DNA of 10,525 nt, taken from contig JBDTIZ010000091.1 in the NCBI GenBank assembly GCA_039936115.1, positions 1-10,525 of the forward strand, in the 5' to 3' direction. The DNA is from DATIJJ01 sp039936115. GTDB lineage: Bacteria; Pseudomonadota; Gammaproteobacteria; DSM-16500. This document shows positions 1 to 5,422 of the stretch, piece by piece. The stretch's first letter is position 1; every line of letters begins with the position of its first letter. A program made the translations under genes and the position numbers. The notes under the pieces are model-generated. The model was given only the letters and a program-made list of their open reading frames with translations. It had not been told where the DNA came from and ran no database searches.

Positions 1-32
1 CTGGGTTGCTTCGCTCGCGCTCGCAATGACGG
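1..32. repeat. Dispersed repeat fragment (GCTTCGCTCGC...CAATGACGG type)
   Basis: Read on the minus strand this is the familiar GTCATTGCGAGCG...GAAGCAACCCAG sequence that occurs as scattered intergenic copies in many bacterial genomes. Here the inner GAGCGC/GAGCGA unit is nearly duplicated (CGCTCG twice on the plus strand). The copy touches the left edge of the window, so it may continue outside. It lies downstream of the hypothetical gene ending at 117. The assignment rests on recalled similarity to this repeat type, because no second copy is visible in the window. Confidence 0.45.
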
Positions 33-70
33 AGCCACCTCGCAGGAATGGCTTTAATGCGCTAATGTTA

Positions 71-110
71 TTTCTTCGATTAAGAGGGCGAACACATAGT
101 TCGCCCCACC
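71..110. repeat. Palindromic repeat, single unit of the GGGCGAAC family
   Basis: This 40-base stretch closely matches the right arm of the repeat pair at 4267-4377: both share TTC-AT-GAGGGCGAACACATAG followed by TTCGCCCC. The unit is itself a hairpin, with GGGCGAAC (86-93), loop ACATA and GTTCGCCC (99-106), a perfect 8-bp stem. It begins 7 bases beyond the stop codon of the hypothetical gene. It has no T-tract, so it is not a convincing intrinsic terminator, though the stem could protect the 3' end of the mRNA (inference). No matching left arm is visible between 1 and 70, so this is a solo or decayed copy. Confidence 0.7.
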
Positions 111-116
111 AAAGAG

Positions 117-500
117 TCATGACATGCCCAGTTTTTTTGATGCTGCTTTTTCGTTTTCTTCATCATTCGGCACAAGACCAAGCATAGATCTGAATGATGG
201 TAAGAATGAAAATCTTGAAGAACTGAATTGAGCATTCACTGGTTGCTCTACTTTTTTCTGTTCCCTGCTGTCTAATTCCAACCGAATAACTTTAGCCTGC
301 AAATCTTTCGTTTGTTTTTGTAAAATAGCTATCTCTCTATTTTTTTGGCGCAACAAAGCTGTCATGTTGAATAGAGATGGAACCACCATTCTGGGTTCTT
401 CAGTAAGCTTAGAAAAAATTTGATCTGCTAAATCATTGCGCTGTGCATCTAACGCATATTCATAAGCTTGTTCAAGATAGCTAATGCGAGATTTAGCCAA
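117..500 (-). CDS. Hypothetical protein, C-terminal half of a probably frameshifted helical/coiled-coil protein
   Basis: I do not recognise the family. The 127-codon frame opens with a helical segment (SYLEQAYEYALDAQRNDLADQIFSKL) resembling a TPR-type helix pair. A heptad-like, charged coiled-coil region follows at about residues 45-85, then a Ser/Phe-rich stretch and a Lys/Glu-rich tail. The only start near its 5' end is a TTG with no Shine-Dalgarno sequence, and the frame overlaps the preceding gene by 52 bases in the -1 frame. The most economical reading is that this is the C-terminal part of one protein of about 293 residues whose N-terminal part lies at 501-997. The break is at five consecutive T on the coding strand (499-503); one more T would fuse the frames as ...TQSFLAKSRISYLEQ.... 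An independent small protein is the less likely alternative. Confidence 0.45.
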   Translation of the reverse strand: MAKSRISYLEQAYEYALDAQRNDLADQIFSKLTEEPRMVVPSLFNMTALLRQKNREIAILQKQTKDLQAKVIRLELDSREQKKVEQPVNAQFSSSRFSFLPSFRSMLGLVPNDEENEKAASKKLGMS

Positions 501-997
501 AAACTTTGAGTAAATTGCAGCTCTGCTTTTAACTCATCCGACAAGCCAGGATTAAAATAAAGCCTTCTAGATATATTATTATAATAATCTAGATGCAGCT
601 GAGGACAGCAAGCTCTGCCATATTGAAATACTTGATCGATTTGCTCAGAAGAAAATACATGCGTAATATTATCCTCATACTTACTTTCTGTTAATCCAAG
701 CTGCAAATTAATATAAGTTTCTTTAGCTTTTTTAAAACTGTTAGAGTCTGTTCGCACAAGCTTATATGCACTCATTGCTAATTTTAGATGGCCATATTTT
801 TCTAAAATTTTTGCCAAATCAAAATAGACAGTAGAGGAAAATTGTTTAGATTTGACAAGCTTATTCGCTATGTCAAATGCTTCTGTGAAGTCAGTATCTT
901 TAACCAATGTCTCTAGTAAAACAGTTAATGCCGGTGGTCTATTTAGTAAAAGTTGTCTTATTTGGGCTTGCATTAACTCAGAAATTTTTGGATCCAT
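449..997 (-). CDS. Hypothetical alpha-helical (TPR-like) protein, probably truncated by a frameshift
   Basis: The family is not recognised. The frame gives 182 residues from ATG at 997 (an in-frame TTG at 1003 is an alternative; no strong Shine-Dalgarno precedes either). The sequence is almost wholly helical, with repeated pairs such as FTEAFDIANKLVKSKQF and VYFDLAKILEKYGHLKLAMSAYKLV that look like degenerate TPR/SEL-type helices. I see no signal peptide, membrane segment or catalytic motif, so a scaffold or protein-binding role is only a guess. The last 16 codons, after the T5 run at 499-503, encode a short run ending at TAG, whereas the overlapping -1 frame continues with helical, coiled-coil sequence to 117. 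The gene is therefore probably the N-terminal part of a split gene. It lies about 140 bases downstream of the thioesterase gene on the same strand. Confidence 0.5.
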   Translation of the reverse strand: MDPKISELMQAQIRQLLLNRPPALTVLLETLVKDTDFTEAFDIANKLVKSKQFSSTVYFDLAKILEKYGHLKLAMSAYKLVRTDSNSFKKAKETYINLQLGLTESKYEDNITHVFSSEQIDQVFQYGRACCPQLHLDYYNNISRRLYFNPGLSDELKAELQFTQSFWLNLALAILNKLMNMR

Positions 998-1038
998 TTT
1001 CAATAAAAAATCGATAAATTTATTAATTGTCTCTATGC

Positions 1039-1102
1039 CTGTAGGCCAGGCGCAGCTGCAGTGTTCCCGAATTCCCTCAGGATTTAAGTTTCGCCCCTAC
1101 AG
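1039..1102. repeat. Possible small decayed repeat element with 7-bp inverted ends
   Basis: In the gap between the thioesterase and hypothetical genes, the 64-base stretch is bounded by CTGTAGG (1039-1045) and its reverse complement CCTACAG (1096-1102). It contains the palindrome GCAGCTGC (1052-1059). Near its right end TTCGCCCCTACA (1090-1101) is identical to 12 bases of the repeat arm at 4357-4368, so it may be a divergent relative of that family. No transposase or target-site duplication is evident. Confidence 0.35.
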
Positions 1103-1140
1103 CAGATTCACAGTGGATAAATACATATGAGAAAAAAATC

Positions 1141-1527
1141 TTATTCTCTTTCTACCAACTGAGGCTTGCCATTTTCATCAATCGCCACAAACGTAAACTT
1201 CCCTTCTGCCACTTTTGTACGTTCTTTAACTTGTATAGCCAACGTCCACACTTCCATATTAAATTGCATCGATGTACGACCCACTTTGATTAAATCCGCA
1301 TAACAGCAAACTGTATCGCCGACATAAACTGGTTTGATAAATACCAAGCCATCAATTGCAACCGTCACAACGCGACTATGTGCATGGCGCTGCCCTTCGA
1401 TTTGTGCACCCATATCCATTAATGAAACCAACCAACCGCCAAAAATATCGCCGTTTGCATTGGTATTAGCAGGCATCGCAATGGTTCGAATGGAGAGTAT
1501 ACCGCGTGGTTCTTTATCAGTTTGCAT
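1141..1527 (-). CDS. yciA: Acyl-CoA thioesterase, YciA type (hotdog fold)
   Basis: This 128-residue protein closely resembles E. coli YciA, a cytosolic hotdog-fold thioesterase that hydrolyses acyl-CoA esters to free CoA and acid. Family landmarks are RTIAMPANTNANGDIFGGWL (residues 14-33), the probable catalytic Asp38 in SLMDMG, and the following RVVTVAIDGLVFIKPVYVGDTVCCYA and NMEVW segments. Length matches the usual 130 or so residues. The start is taken at ATG 1527, seven bases after AGGAG (1535-1539). The adjacent ATG at 1530 is only four bases from it, and an upstream in-frame ATG at 1557 lies inside the terminator stem and is unlikely. The gene is downstream of pnp on the same strand, but an intrinsic terminator stands between them, so it depends on read-through or on an unseen promoter. 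Confidence 0.9.
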   Translation of the reverse strand: MQTDKEPRGILSIRTIAMPANTNANGDIFGGWLVSLMDMGAQIEGQRHAHSRVVTVAIDGLVFIKPVYVGDTVCCYADLIKVGRTSMQFNMEVWTLAIQVKERTKVAEGKFTFVAIDENGKPQLVERE

Positions 1528-1534
1528 CATAAGA

Positions 1535-1539
1535 CTCCT
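1535..1539 (-). promoter_or_regulatory. Ribosome binding site of yciA
   Basis: AGGAG on the minus strand, 7 bases before ATG 1527 and 4 before ATG 1530. It favours the second ATG. It begins one base after the T-tract of the upstream terminator (1541-1573), so ribosome loading and terminator folding occupy adjoining RNA. Confidence 0.8.
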
Positions 1540-1540
1540 A

Positions 1541-1573
1541 AAAAAATAAAGGCACATACAATGTGCCTTTATT
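1541..1573 (-). terminator. Rho-independent terminator after pnp
   Basis: On the minus strand AATAAAGGCACAT, loop TGT, ATGTGCCTTTATT form a perfect 13-bp stem (1561-1573 with 1545-1557), running into a T-tract complementary to A1541-A1546. It lies 29 bases after the pnp stop codon (TAA, 1603-1605). The T-tract directly abuts the yciA Shine-Dalgarno, which makes a role as an attenuator for yciA possible (inference). Confidence 0.85.
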
Positions 1574-1579
1574 AGTTTT

Positions 1580-1600
1580 AAAAATCCGTCAGCATGACGA
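1580..1600 (-). terminator. Possible weak accessory terminator after pnp
   Basis: Immediately after the pnp stop the minus strand has CGTCA, loop TGC, TGACG (1587-1599), then GGA and TTTTT (1580-1584). The 5-bp stem is short and by itself would be a weak terminator. It lies just ahead of the strong 13-bp terminator and could assist it. Confidence 0.3.
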
Positions 1601-1602
1601 TA

Positions 1603-3696
1603 TTAAGTTGTTTCAACTTCTTTCATGCTCAATCGGATACGACCTTGTTTATCAATTTCCAACACTTTGACTTTAACAACTTGGCCTTCAGACAATTTGT
1701 CTTCTACTTTCTCAACACGTTCTTTAGCAATTTGCGAAATATGCACGAGACCTTGCTTGCCCGGTAAAATACTCACAAAAGCACCAAAATCAGCTAGCTT
1801 AACAACCGTGCCTTCGTAAATTTCACCGACAGCAACTTCAGCGGTCAGAAGCTCAATACGACGAATAGCTTCTTCACATGCTGCTAAGTCAGAAGATGAA
1901 ACACGTACTTCACCATCATCGCTAATATCAACAACCGTTCCAGTTTCTTCCGTCAAGGCACGAATTGTTACGCCGCCTTTTCCGATAACATCACGAATTT
2001 TGTCTACTGGAATGCGAATGTTAAGAATGCGAGGCGCATAAGCAGACATTTCAGTACGTGCATTCTGCATGGTGCGATTCATAATTTCTAAGATATGCAG
2101 GCGACCTTCATTCGCTTGATCTAATGCATGGCGCATAATTTCTTCGGTGATACCGTCAATTTTAATGTCCATTTGCAGCGCTGTAATGCCTTGAGCTGTT
2201 CCAGCTACTTTGAAATCCATATCGCCAAGATGATCTTCATCACCTAAAATATCTGTTAATACAGCAAAACGATCGCCTTCTTTAACCAGACCCATTGCAA
2301 TTCCAGCAACATGTGCACGCGTTGGAACACCAGCATCCATCAAGGCTAAGCTTGTGCCGCAAACGCTGGCCATGGAGCTTGAACCATTAGATTCGGTGAT
2401 TTCGGAAACAACACGAAGAACATAAGGAAATGCTGCAGGCAACACGGCTTTAACACCACGTTTTGCCAAATTACCGTGACCAATTTCACGACGTTTAGGA
2501 CTGCCGACAAAACCCACTTCTCCAACTGAGTAGGGAGGAAAGTTGTAATGCAGCATGAAACTCTCTTTACGCTCACCTTCTAATGCATCAATTGTTTGAG
2601 CATCACGTTCCGTACCCAGAGTTGCAACTACCAACGCTTGTGTTTCGCCGCGGGTAAACAACGCTGAACCGTGAGTCCGTGGCAACACGCCCACTTGAAT
2701 GGTAATCGGCCGTACTGTTTTAGTATCACGACCATCAATACGTGGGTTGCCTGCTAAAATCTGGCTGCGTACGACTTTGCTCTCAAGCTTTTTGAAGACA
2801 TGTTTAATATCATCACCGAGAACTGCTTCATCTTCTCTGCCAGCATTTTCAGTCAGCAGTTGTTCTAGCACTTGATCACGAAGATCAGCAATCGCTTCTT
2901 GACGTTCTTGTTTATCACGAATTTGATACGCTTTTGCAATATCTGCTTCTGCTAAAGCTATCAAGCGGTTTTCAACAGTCACATTCGCTTCTGGCGCTTC
3001 CCAATCCCAAGCAGGTTTGCCCGCTTCTGTTACCATTTCATTAATGGCTTGGATCGCGATTTGCATTTGTTGGTGCGCAAACATGACAGCACCTAACATG
3101 ACAGATTCAGGAATTTCTTTAGCTTCAGATTCAACCATTAAGACCGCTTTTTCAGTTCCTGCAACCACCATATCTATCTGGGAAGTTTCAAGTTGTGAGA
3201 AAGTTGGATTTAATAAATAAGCACCGTCTTTATAACCAACGCGCGCTGCGCCTAATGGGCCTTTGAATGGCATGCCCGACAAGGATAATGCAGCGGATGC
3301 GCCCAACATCGCAGGGATATCAGGATCAATTTCAGGATTGATCGATAAGACAGTCGCAATAACTTGGACTTCGTTGTAAAAGCCTTTGGGAAACAAAGGA
3401 CGCACAGGTCTGTCAATCAAACGTGAGGTTAACGTTTCTTTTTCACTAGGTCTGCTTTCACGCTTAAAATAGCCACCGGGTATGCGACCCGCAGCGTAAG
3501 TACGCTCTTGGTAATTCACTGTGAGAGGAAAGAAATCGCGATCTTCTGCTGCATTTTCTTGACCCACAACAGTCACTAATACCACGGTATCATCCATGGT
3601 AACCATGACAGCTGCTGTAGCTTGTCGTGCAATCAAACCGGTTTCAAGTGTTACCGTATGATCGCCATAGCGAAATGTTTTTTTAACTACCGGCAC
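1603..3696 (-). CDS. pnp: Polyribonucleotide nucleotidyltransferase (PNPase)
   Basis: PNPase degrades RNA 3' to 5' by phosphorolysis, releasing nucleoside diphosphates, as a homotrimer and often within the RNA degradosome. The 697-residue product has two RNase PH-like domains (about 1-220 and 310-550) joined by a helical region. The second core carries the catalytic segment GDEDHLGDMDFK, with Asp486 and Asp492 at the same positions as in E. coli. A KH domain follows with GKGG at 572-575, then an S1 domain at about 622-693. The protein ends right after S1 (RLSMKEVETT), lacking the Ala/Pro-rich tail of E. coli PNPase. The start is GTG 3696, with AGGAT (3704-3708) seven bases upstream and no better ATG. 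The gene follows rpsO, as in E. coli, and its leader contains hairpins suited to RNase III control. The gene is intact. Confidence 0.98.
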   Translation of the reverse strand: MPVVKKTFRYGDHTVTLETGLIARQATAAVMVTMDDTVVLVTVVGQENAAEDRDFFPLTVNYQERTYAAGRIPGGYFKRESRPSEKETLTSRLIDRPVRPLFPKGFYNEVQVIATVLSINPEIDPDIPAMLGASAALSLSGMPFKGPLGAARVGYKDGAYLLNPTFSQLETSQIDMVVAGTEKAVLMVESEAKEIPESVMLGAVMFAHQQMQIAIQAINEMVTEAGKPAWDWEAPEANVTVENRLIALAEADIAKAYQIRDKQERQEAIADLRDQVLEQLLTENAGREDEAVLGDDIKHVFKKLESKVVRSQILAGNPRIDGRDTKTVRPITIQVGVLPRTHGSALFTRGETQALVVATLGTERDAQTIDALEGERKESFMLHYNFPPYSVGEVGFVGSPKRREIGHGNLAKRGVKAVLPAAFPYVLRVVSEITESNGSSSMASVCGTSLALMDAGVPTRAHVAGIAMGLVKEGDRFAVLTDILGDEDHLGDMDFKVAGTAQGITALQMDIKIDGITEEIMRHALDQANEGRLHILEIMNRTMQNARTEMSAYAPRILNIRIPVDKIRDVIGKGGVTIRALTEETGTVVDISDDGEVRVSSSDLAACEEAIRRIELLTAEVAVGEIYEGTVVKLADFGAFVSILPGKQGLVHISQIAKERVEKVEDKLSEGQVVKVKVLEIDKQGRIRLSMKEVETT

Positions 3697-3743
3697 GGGA
3701 TGTATCCTATTTTAATTAATGAATTGGTGACTTGTTTTGGCAT

Positions 3744-3767
3744 TGCATTGGACATAAATCCAATGCA
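3744..3767 (-). promoter_or_regulatory. pnp leader hairpin
   Basis: TGCATTGGA and TCCAATGCA (3744-3752 and 3759-3767) form a perfect 9-bp stem with a 6-base loop, about 47 bases upstream of the pnp start. A few further pairs are possible if one base is bulged. In E. coli, RNase III cuts a pnp leader stem-loop and PNPase then represses its own mRNA. The hairpin here is in the right place for similar autocontrol, but that is inference. There is no T-tract, so it is not a terminator. Confidence 0.5.
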
Positions 3768-3842
3768 TGTGGCAGAAACCCATTGCGCATACCGCCGCAG
3801 ATACAGAGAAGCTTATCTAGTCTCTAAAGCAGTTTGTACCAC

Positions 3843-3869
3843 ACATAGCAGCCTTTTGGGCTACTATGT
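3843..3869 (-). promoter_or_regulatory. Hairpin immediately after rpsO stop codon
   Basis: On the minus strand ACATAGTAGCC, loop CAAAA, GGCTGCTATGT pair over 11 positions with one mismatch. It starts 1 base past the rpsO TAA (3871-3873). No U-tract follows, so simple intrinsic termination is doubtful. It more likely marks the rpsO 3' end, for example as an RNA-stabilising stem or RNase III site between rpsO and pnp (inference from the E. coli arrangement). Confidence 0.5.
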
Positions 3870-3870
3870 C

Positions 3871-4140
3871 TTAACCACGCAAATCTAATTTTTCAATCAG
3901 GTCACGATAGCTCTGAGGATTAACGCGTTTTAAATACGTCATTAATCTACGACGTTGGCTAACTAATTTCGTCAAACCATAACGGGTATGGAAGTCATGT
4001 TTGTTTTGTTTCATGTGTTGCGTTAAGTAATTAATACGTGAAGTCAATAAAGCAATTTGTACTTCTGTAGAACCGGTATCACCCTTAACACGCTGATATT
4101 TTTCAACAATTTTTGCTGTTTCGGCAGAGGTTAATGCCAT
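3871..4140 (-). CDS. rpsO: 30S ribosomal protein S15
   Basis: S15 is a primary 16S rRNA-binding protein of the small-subunit platform and takes part in an intersubunit bridge. The product is 89 residues, the normal length, and matches the family throughout: DTGSTEVQIALLTSRINYLTQHMKQNKHDFHTRYGL, SQRRRLMTYLKR and the C-terminal YRDLIEKLDLR. The start is ATG 4140, because GGGAG (4149-4153) lies eight bases before it. An in-frame TTG at 4155 would swallow that site and add residues absent from S15 proteins. The gene has its own predicted promoter (4163-4191) and is followed by a hairpin and then pnp, as in other gammaproteobacteria. Confidence 0.98.
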   Translation of the reverse strand: MALTSAETAKIVEKYQRVKGDTGSTEVQIALLTSRINYLTQHMKQNKHDFHTRYGLTKLVSQRRRLMTYLKRVNPQSYRDLIEKLDLRG

Positions 4141-4148
4141 GTATAAAA

Positions 4149-4153
4149 CTCCC
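4149..4153 (-). promoter_or_regulatory. Ribosome binding site of rpsO
   Basis: GGGAG on the minus strand with an 8-base gap to ATG 4140. It decides the start codon against the upstream TTG at 4155. Confidence 0.85.
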
Positions 4154-4162
4154 AAATTTACT

Positions 4163-4191
4163 ATTATAAAAAGCCAAGTCGCGTATTGTAA
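4163..4191 (-). promoter_or_regulatory. Sigma70-type promoter of rpsO
   Basis: The minus strand shows a perfect TATAAT (4163-4168) preceded, at exactly 17 bases, by TTACAA (4186-4191), which matches 3 of 6 positions of TTGACA. Transcription would start near 4156, giving a leader of only about 16 bases that is almost all Shine-Dalgarno region. E. coli rpsO also has its own promoter in this gap. The prediction is by eye. Confidence 0.65.
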
Positions 4192-4266
4192 CGGGGAGAT
4201 GCCGTTTGGACAAGCATTAGAGGTTATTTGGTTAAAAAAGACCTTGTTTGCTCAACTGATCATTGC

Positions 4267-4377
4267 GCGGGTTTTTGTAGGGGCGAACCTATGTGTTCGC
4301 TCTGCGGCCTCAATACGAAATAAATATCTCTTCAATCGAGAGGGCGAACACATAGGTTCGCCCCTACAAAAGCCCGC
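4267..4377. repeat. BIME-like pair of inverted GGGCGAAC palindromic repeats
   Basis: Two 34-base arms (4267-4300 and 4344-4377) are reverse complements with a single T/G wobble position, around a 43-base centre. Each arm is itself nearly palindromic: GGGCGAAC, a short loop ending in ATGT or starting with ACAT, then GTTCGC. The whole therefore looks like two REP-type units in opposite orientation. A solo copy of the same family is at 71-110. It fills most of the truB-rpsO gap, starting 10 bases past the truB stop. No T-tract adjoins the stem in either direction, so it is not a standard terminator, although a transcript from truB would fold into a very stable hairpin here. Confidence 0.8.
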
Positions 4378-4386
4378 TCGAAATTA

Positions 4387-5298
4387 TCAAGCCGCACTAA
4401 TCAACCGCCGCGGTGCAATACGCCCATCATCCATCACTTCACCAATTCCAATAAATTGCGCATCATCCGAAAAAATTCTGACACAACCCTCTGTAGGCAA
4501 ATGCGGCACAATCACAGGCTGCCCCATACGTATATAAAAAGTGGCTGAAGAAGAAAGCTTAATGGCTGGAAGATGCTGCACAGAAGTATCCATCGGCAAG
4601 AGACATTGCTGTAACGCATCAACACCATATTCGTTAAGAATTTCTTCTAGTTCTTGAAATGTATACATTTTGTTTTGTTGATAAGGCGAAACCGCTGAAC
4701 GGCGCAAGCTGCAAACATGCGCGCCACATCCTAATTCCGTACCTATATCTTCGGCTAAGGTCCGCACATAAGTCCCTTTGCTACAGTGAACATCCAAACT
4801 TAATATATCTTCATTTAAGGCAATCAAATGTAATGAATGAATCGTCACAGGGCGCGGTTTACGTTCAACTTCAATACCTTTGCGCGCTAATTCATAGAGT
4901 GGTTTACCTTGATGCTTAAGCGCTGAAAACATAGGCGGAATTTGTTGAATGTCGCCAAGAAATTGTCGCAAAACGTCAACCAAGCGTTCCGGAGTCACAT
5001 CCGTCACGGGTTGAGTTGCAATAATTTCACCTTCCGCATCACCTGTAGTGGTTTTAACACCTAACTTGATATCGACTAGATAGTGTTTATCTGAGTCCAA
5101 TAAGAACTGCGACACTTTAGTGGCTTCGCCAAAACAAATAGGCAACATGCCGGTCGCCAGTGGATCTAAACTACCGGTATGGCCAGCTTTTTTTGCGCTA
5201 AACAATCGCTTAACGCGCTGCAAAGCGCCGTTTGATGTGATATGAAGTGATTTGTCGAGCAATAAAATGCCGTTGATTTTTTTGAGTATTGGTTTCAT
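4387..5298 (-). CDS. truB: tRNA pseudouridine(55) synthase
   Basis: TruB isomerises uridine 55 in the T-loop of tRNAs to pseudouridine and also acts as a tRNA chaperone. The 303-residue protein matches E. coli TruB closely. It has the N-terminal INGILLLDKSLHITSN, the catalytic loop GHTGSLDPLATGMLP with nucleophile Asp45, the YELARKGIEVERKPRPVTI and HCSKGTYVRTLAEDIG motifs, and a C-terminal PUA-like domain ending GRIAPRRLI. The start is ATG 5298: it is the only ATG after an in-frame TAA, but it lacks a clear Shine-Dalgarno and is preceded by an A-rich leader. The rbfA-truB gap is 124 bases and contains a repeat pair, so translation is not coupled to rbfA. Another repeat pair follows the stop codon. 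The gene is intact. Confidence 0.97.
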   Translation of the reverse strand: MKPILKKINGILLLDKSLHITSNGALQRVKRLFSAKKAGHTGSLDPLATGMLPICFGEATKVSQFLLDSDKHYLVDIKLGVKTTTGDAEGEIIATQPVTDVTPERLVDVLRQFLGDIQQIPPMFSALKHQGKPLYELARKGIEVERKPRPVTIHSLHLIALNEDILSLDVHCSKGTYVRTLAEDIGTELGCGAHVCSLRRSAVSPYQQNKMYTFQELEEILNEYGVDALQQCLLPMDTSVQHLPAIKLSSSATFYIRMGQPVIVPHLPTEGCVRIFSDDAQFIGIGEVMDDGRIAPRRLISAA

Positions 5299-5355
5299 TT
5301 TTTGAATTTTCGATTTTAGTTATAGTTAGTCTTTTCTTTTGCAAGGCCCAAGATT

Positions 5356-5415
5356 TGTCATTCCCGCGAAGGCGGGAATCCATCCGGTTAGGTTCCCGCC
5401 TTCGCGGGAATGACA
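5356..5415. repeat. dRS3-like inverted repeat pair (ATTCCC-N8-GGGAAT)
   Basis: Two perfect 23-base inverted arms, 5356-5378 and 5393-5415, enclose a 14-base centre whose outermost two positions can also pair. Each arm carries ATTCCCGCGAAGGCGGGAA(T), itself a short palindrome. The left copy fits exactly the ATTCCC-N8-GGGAAT consensus known for Neisseria dRS3 elements, and similar sequences are scattered in many proteobacterial genomes. It lies in the rbfA-truB gap, beginning 7 bases after the rbfA stop. No T-tract follows on the minus strand, so it is unlikely to be an intrinsic terminator. In the operon mRNA it would form a very stable hairpin. Confidence 0.85.
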
Positions 5416-5422
5416 CATTTCA

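Noticed and set aside
852..1130. Plus-strand 92-codon frame
   Set aside because: Antisense to the hypothetical gene and through the repeat-like spacer; composition gives no sign of real coding.
1531..1557. Longer yciA start at ATG 1557
   Set aside because: That codon lies inside the terminator stem, while AGGAG at 1535-1539 points to ATG 1527 or 1530.
4141..4155. Upstream TTG start for rpsO adding five residues
   Set aside because: It would include the GGGAG ribosome binding site and extend S15 beyond its normal 89 residues.
4267..4377. Reading the truB-rpsO inverted repeat as an intrinsic terminator
   Set aside because: No U-tract follows the stem on either strand, and the long 43-base centre and internal palindromes fit a repeat pair better.
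4139..4537. Plus-strand 132-codon frame across the truB-rpsO gap
   Set aside because: It crosses the repeat pair and the antisense end of truB, has no ribosome binding site, and shows no family resemblance.
5299..5355. Possible truB promoter with a TATAAC -10-like box
   Set aside because: No -35-like hexamer occurs at an acceptable spacing, so it cannot be supported.
5210..5416. Minus-strand 68-codon frame beginning MSFPRRREPNRMDSRLRGND
   Set aside because: It is a translation of the inverted repeat at 5356-5415 running into the 5' end of truB in another frame. Peptides like FPRRREP...RLRGND are a known artefact of this repeat type.
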